Shown here piece after piece: positions 5,241 to 6,056 of a DNA stretch of 6,056 nucleotides (position 1 is its first letter; each line of letters begins with the position of its first letter). The notes under the pieces are model-generated. The model was not told where the DNA came from, made no database searches, and worked only from the letters and a program-made list of their open reading frames with translations. The stretch covers positions 1 to 6,056 of the forward strand of contig SKFV01000193.1 in NCBI GenBank assembly GCA_007117785.1, in the 5' to 3' direction. This DNA comes from Pseudomonas sp. Lineage in GTDB: Bacteria > Pseudomonadota > Gammaproteobacteria > Pseudomonadales > Pseudomonadaceae. The position numbers were made by a program, and so were the translations under genes.

Positions 5241-6056
5241 TCAGTCCTGCGGCACCCGCTGCAACAGTTTCTTCACCGGGGCCGCCAGACCCAACGGGGT
5301 CGGTTGCCGCAGGTTATACCAGACCTGACCCGGCTCGGCCACGCCAGCGGCCTGATTGACGTCAATCAGCAGCGGCTGGATATCTAGATGGAAGTGACTG
5401 AAGGTGTGCCGCAGCGGCGTCATGCTCTGCTGCTGGCTGACACGCAAGTCCTGCGCCTGCAACCAGTCGCTCAGCTCATGTTCATCGCTGAATTGCGGTG
5501 GGCACCACAAACCACCCCAAAGTCCGCTATCCGGCCGGCGTTGAAGCCAGATATTGCCATCCGCATTACGCAGAAAAGGCATCAAACAGGTGCGTACCGG
5601 CAATTGCTTGCGCGGTTTTGGTTCCGGGAAGGCGGTCGGCGTCCCCAGCGCCCGCGCCTCGCAACCCGTTCGCAGCGGGCACAGCAGGCAACTGGGCTTG
5701 CTGCGTGAGCACAGGGTCGCGCCCAGGTCCATCATCGCCTGGGTGTAATCAGCAACGCGTTCCTGCGGGGTATAACGCTCGGCCAACACCCATAGCTGCT
5801 TCTGTACGGCAGTACTGCCGGTCCAGCCATTGACGGCATGATAGCGGGCCAGCACGCGCTTGACGTTGCCGTCCAGAATGGGCGCCCGCAGCCCCATACT
5901 CAGGCTGGCAATCGCGCCGGCGGTCGAACGGCCGATACCAGGCAGCGCCATCAGGGCCTCCAGGTCCTGCGGAAATTCACCCGCGTGCTCACTGACAACC
6001 TGCCTGGCCGCCTGATGCAGGTTGCGCGCACGACTGTAATAACCCAGCCCGGTCCA
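5241..6056 (-). CDS. mutY: Adenine DNA glycosylase MutY (N-terminus outside window)
   Basis: MutY removes adenine mispaired with 8-oxoguanine and so prevents G:C to T:A mutations. The frame is open to the window edge, giving 271 visible residues. Compared with E. coli MutY (350 residues) roughly the first 77 are missing, including the catalytic Glu. The visible part starts at WTGLGYYSRA, followed by the helix-hairpin-helix LPGIGRSTAGAI, then ILDGNVKRVLAR with the catalytic Asp (codon 5871-5873). The 4Fe-4S cluster ligands are complete: C-X6-C-X2-C-X5-C within CSRSKPSCLLCPLRTGC. The C-terminal NUDIX-like domain that recognises 8-oxoG has SGLWGGLWCPPQF and the family motif RHTFSHFHLDI. The ATG at 5949-5951 is an internal Met inside the glycosylase domain, not the start. 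The gene ends 24 bases before yggX. Confidence 0.97.
   Translation of the reverse strand, partial: WTGLGYYSRARNLHQAARQVVSEHAGEFPQDLEALMALPGIGRSTAGAIASLSMGLRAPILDGNVKRVLARYHAVNGWTGSTAVQKQLWVLAERYTPQERVADYTQAMMDLGATLCSRSKPSCLLCPLRTGCEARALGTPTAFPEPKPRKQLPVRTCLMPFLRNADGNIWLQRRPDSGLWGGLWCPPQFSDEHELSDWLQAQDLRVSQQQSMTPLRHTFSHFHLDIQPLLIDVNQAAGVAEPGQVWYNLRQPTPLGLAAPVKKLLQRVPQD

Noticed and set aside
5241..5951. A short MutY starting at the ATG at 5949-5951
   Set aside because: The frame continues upstream with conserved MutY sequence (WTGLGYYSRA...) to the window edge, so the gene is cut by the window rather than truncated.

Overview
The window looks like conserved chromosome of a Pseudomonas-like gammaproteobacterium. 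The evidence is a YggX sequence of Pseudomonas type, the mutY-yggX gene pair, a proteobacterial basic amino acid ABC transporter, and two tRNAs that read as standard pseudomonad genes. All well-supported genes lie on the minus strand, so transcription runs from position 6056 towards 1. From memory, the order mutY / yggX / tRNA-Phe / ABC transporter / tRNA-Thr resembles the P. aeruginosa PA5147-PA5155 neighbourhood, but I could not check this.

Layout in the direction of transcription: (a) The 3' three quarters of mutY (adenine DNA glycosylase; its start lies beyond the window) is followed after 24 bases by yggX (iron traffic and oxidative protection), a pair also found in E. coli. (b) tRNA-Phe(GAA) has its own near-consensus sigma70 promoter with a GC-rich discriminator. 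A hairpin with T-tracts on both sides ends this unit. (c) A compact operon at 4579-419 encodes an ATPase (HisP type), a periplasmic binding protein (LAO/HisJ type), two permeases (HisQ and HisM types), and a SAM-dependent methyltransferase of the Methyltransf_32 / METTL25B-like family. Junctions are tight: 12 bases, 50 bases with a strong GC hairpin, an ATGA overlap, and a TAATG overlap that ties the methyltransferase to the transporter. (d) A 341-base gene-free spacer (78-418) carries a cluster of DnaA-box sequences and the promoter of tRNA-Thr(TGT), which closes the window.

Working together, the ATPase, two permeases and binding protein should form a complete importer for a basic amino acid (lysine, arginine, ornithine or histidine). 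MutY and YggX both limit oxidative damage. The role of the methyltransferase in the transporter operon is unknown.

I see no mobile element, CRISPR array, toxin-antitoxin or defence system. The most interesting unexplained signal is the DnaA-box cluster upstream of tRNA-Thr, a possible DnaA-titrating or DnaA-regulating locus. Second is the uncharacterised methyltransferase translationally coupled to an amino acid importer.
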